This document shows, in pieces, positions 4,497-6,170 of a DNA stretch of 6,170 nt. The notes below the pieces were generated by a model. It saw nothing but the letters and a program-made list of their open reading frames with translations. It was not told where the DNA came from and searched no databases. Both the position numbers and the translations under genes were made by a program. Within the stretch, counting starts at the first letter, position 1, and each line of letters opens with the position of its first letter. Source of the stretch: JAVBOW01 sp031551595 (GTDB lineage: Bacteria > Bacteroidota > Bacteroidia > Bacteroidales > Rikenellaceae); assembly GCA_031551595.1 (NCBI GenBank), contig JAVBNK010000147.1:1-6170 (forward strand), written 5' to 3'.

Positions 4497-6170
4497 ATGT
4501 ACCGTAACCTGGGTGATTTCGTCGCCGTCCTGGAACGGCACGGCCAGTTGCGCAGGATCGCCGCGCAGGTCGATCCCGTACTGGAAATCGCCGAAATCAC
4601 TGACCGGGTGTCGAAAACCCCGGGCGGGGGTCCCGCGTTGCTGTTCGAAAATACGGGCACGGGCTTCCCGGTGCTGACCAACATGACCGGCTCGGCCCGG
4701 CGCATCGCCCTGGCGCTGGGTGTGGACGGGCTGGACGATATCGCGCATCGCATCGGTGCGCTGCTGGGTGCGCTCACTTCCCCGAAAGAAACCGTTTACG
4801 AAAAACTGCGGATGCTGCCGTTGCTGGGCGGGATGTCGCGCTGGCTGCCCGTCACGTCGCGCCGCCGGGGCGAATGCCAGCAGGTGGTGCTGGAAGGGGA
4901 CGATGCGCGGCTGTCTGTGCTGCCGGTGCTGAAGTGCTGGCCCCACGACGGCGGGCGGTTCGTCACCCTGCCCATCGTATGCACCGCAGACCCCGATACC
5001 GGTGTGCGCAATGCGGGAATGTACCGTATGCAGGTTTTTTCCGACCGCACCACGGGGATGCACTGGCACCTGCACAAAACGGGCGAGCGCCACTACCGCG
5101 CCGACGCCCGGCGCGGCGAACGGATGCCGGTAAGCGTCTGCCTGGGCGGCGACCCGGCCTACACCTATGCCGCCACCGCCCCCATGCCCGATAACATGGA
5201 CGAATGGCTGCTGGCCGGTTTCCTGCGGCGGCGTCCGGTCAGGCTGGTCAAATGCCTGACCAATGACCTTTATGTCCCTGCGGACTGCGATTTCGTGATC
5301 GAGGGATGGGTCGATCCGGCCGAGGCCAAAGCGATCGAAGGCCCCTTCGGCGACCACACGGGTTTCTACTCGCTCGAAGACCTTTATCCCGTATTCCATA
5401 TCGAGGCCATCACCCATCGCCGCGATGCGATCTATCCGGCCACCATCGTCGGCATACCGCCCCAGGAAGACGCCTATATCGCCCGGGCGACCGAAAAAAT
5501 ATTCCTCGCCCCGATCCGCATGGCCCTCCAGCCCGAGGTGCGCGACCTGTATATGCCCTCGGAAGGAGTGGCCCACAACATCGCCGTGGTCAACATCGAA
5601 CCGACGTATCCCGGCCAACCTTTCAAGGTGGCGGGTGCGCTGTGGGGCGCGGGACAGATGATGTTCAACAAGATGATGCTCGTCACGGCTACGGACGGCG
5701 ATGTGCGCGATCCTTCGGTCCTTGCCCCATTGCTGCGCAGGGTGCGCGTCCCGGAGTGCGTCACCTTCTCGAAAGGCGTGCTCGATGTGCTCGACCATGC
5801 GGCTGCCGTTACAGGGACGGGCGGCAAGGCGGCCCTCGACGCCACACAGCCCGGGGAAGCCCGCCCGGTGCGCCTGCCCGCACGGTTCGCGATGTGCGGG
5901 AGCGTGGAAGGGGCCGACGCTTCGGTCGCGGCGGAGTGGGGTGCGCTTTTCGTCTTTGCGCAACCCGGCGCGGCCGTGGATATTCCCGCATTCATGGCCG
6001 CCAATGCCGTCGATGGCGTCAATTTTGTTATTCTCGTCGACGCGGCGGCCTCGGGACTCACGCCGGGCGAAATCGTTTGGCTCGCCGCCGGGGATTGCGA
6101 CCCGGTGCGTGATATGCGCGTGTGCGGCGATTATCTCATTGCCGACGGCCGCACCAAACTGCCCGGCCTT
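4497..6170 (+). CDS. ubiD: UbiD-family prenylated-FMN decarboxylase, 3' end missing
   Basis: The frame is open from the ATG at 4497 to the window edge, giving 558 residues (MYRNLGDFVAVLERHGQLRR...). UbiD enzymes reversibly decarboxylate aromatic or unsaturated acids in the cytoplasm, using prenylated FMN made by UbiX. The cofactor and catalytic residues are present. N172 and R177 lie in NAGMYRMQVF and match N168/R173 of fungal Fdc1. H191 lies in HWHLHK, and E236 follows PMPDN. E281 and D286 lie in EGPFGDHTGFY and match the E277/E282 pair. The usual UbiD terminus motif KxxxDAT appears near 444-450 (KAALDAT), but about 110 more residues follow. They include DPVRD (535-539) and DGRTK (550-554), resembling a second copy of the terminal motif and suggesting few residues are missing. 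In this phylum a menaquinone role is the usual annotation, but the substrate is inferred. There is no Shine-Dalgarno; translation is probably coupled to the lipoprotein gene 2 nt upstream. Confidence 0.92.
   Translation, partial: MYRNLGDFVAVLERHGQLRRIAAQVDPVLEIAEITDRVSKTPGGGPALLFENTGTGFPVLTNMTGSARRIALALGVDGLDDIAHRIGALLGALTSPKETVYEKLRMLPLLGGMSRWLPVTSRRRGECQQVVLEGDDARLSVLPVLKCWPHDGGRFVTLPIVCTADPDTGVRNAGMYRMQVFSDRTTGMHWHLHKTGERHYRADARRGERMPVSVCLGGDPAYTYAATAPMPDNMDEWLLAGFLRRRPVRLVKCLTNDLYVPADCDFVIEGWVDPAEAKAIEGPFGDHTGFYSLEDLYPVFHIEAITHRRDAIYPATIVGIPPQEDAYIARATEKIFLAPIRMALQPEVRDLYMPSEGVAHNIAVVNIEPTYPGQPFKVAGALWGAGQMMFNKMMLVTATDGDVRDPSVLAPLLRRVRVPECVTFSKGVLDVLDHAAAVTGTGGKAALDATQPGEARPVRLPARFAMCGSVEGADASVAAEWGALFVFAQPGAAVDIPAFMAANAVDGVNFVILVDAAASGLTPGEIVWLAAGDCDPVRDMRVCGDYLIADGRTKLPGL

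Noticed and set aside
4371..5963. Long minus-strand reading frame of 530 codons
   Set aside because: It lies antisense to the ubiD frame, which carries all UbiD motifs and is simply unclosed in the window. The antisense product is rich in Arg, His, Gly and Pro with no recognisable domain, as expected from the complement of GC-rich coding DNA.
1..6170. CRISPR array, tRNA, rRNA, insertion sequence or phage genes
   Set aside because: I looked for spaced direct repeats, cloverleaf-like segments, transposase motifs and terminal repeats and saw none.

Overview
The window looks like chromosomal sequence from a GC-rich member of the Bacteroidetes. An Alistipes-like (Rikenellaceae) gut anaerobe is my best guess, made from the sequence alone. 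The reasons are two good matches to the Bacteroidetes -7 promoter box (TAnnTTTG), the lack of clear Shine-Dalgarno sequences before any gene, a PepSY-like lipoprotein of the kind common in this phylum, and a heterodimeric methylmalonyl-CoA mutase whose sequence resembles Bacteroidales versions.

Layout: positions 1-2489 on the minus strand hold a two-gene methylmalonyl-CoA mutase unit. mutA (small subunit) is transcribed first and is complete. mutB (large, catalytic subunit) follows and runs off the left edge after 152 codons. The 149-bp gap between them is packed with perfect inverted repeats. The 153-bp region 2490-2642 is a divergent promoter region with one -7 box per strand. Positions 2643-3884 (plus) encode a CPA2-type monovalent cation/H+ antiporter with no cytosolic regulatory domain. 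A likely terminator follows. At 4042-4494 (plus) lies a small two-repeat PepSY-like lipoprotein. Only 2 nt later, at 4497, a UbiD-family decarboxylase begins and stays open to the right edge (558 codons seen).

Function: MutA and MutB interconvert succinyl-CoA and methylmalonyl-CoA, the core of the succinate-propionate pathway in anaerobic Bacteroidetes. The antiporter would exchange Na+ or K+ for protons. The UbiD enzyme uses prenylated FMN and is most often tied to quinone (menaquinone) synthesis in such organisms, though its substrate cannot be read from the sequence. The lipoprotein is probably cotranscribed with it. No intergenic stretch exceeds 160 bp.

Most of the window is ordinary core metabolism, and I see no convincing new multi-gene system. 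The points most worth a second look are the structured mutA-mutB spacer, the cysteine clusters in flexible parts of both mutase subunits, the probable near-leaderless antiporter mRNA, and the tight lipoprotein-ubiD pairing.
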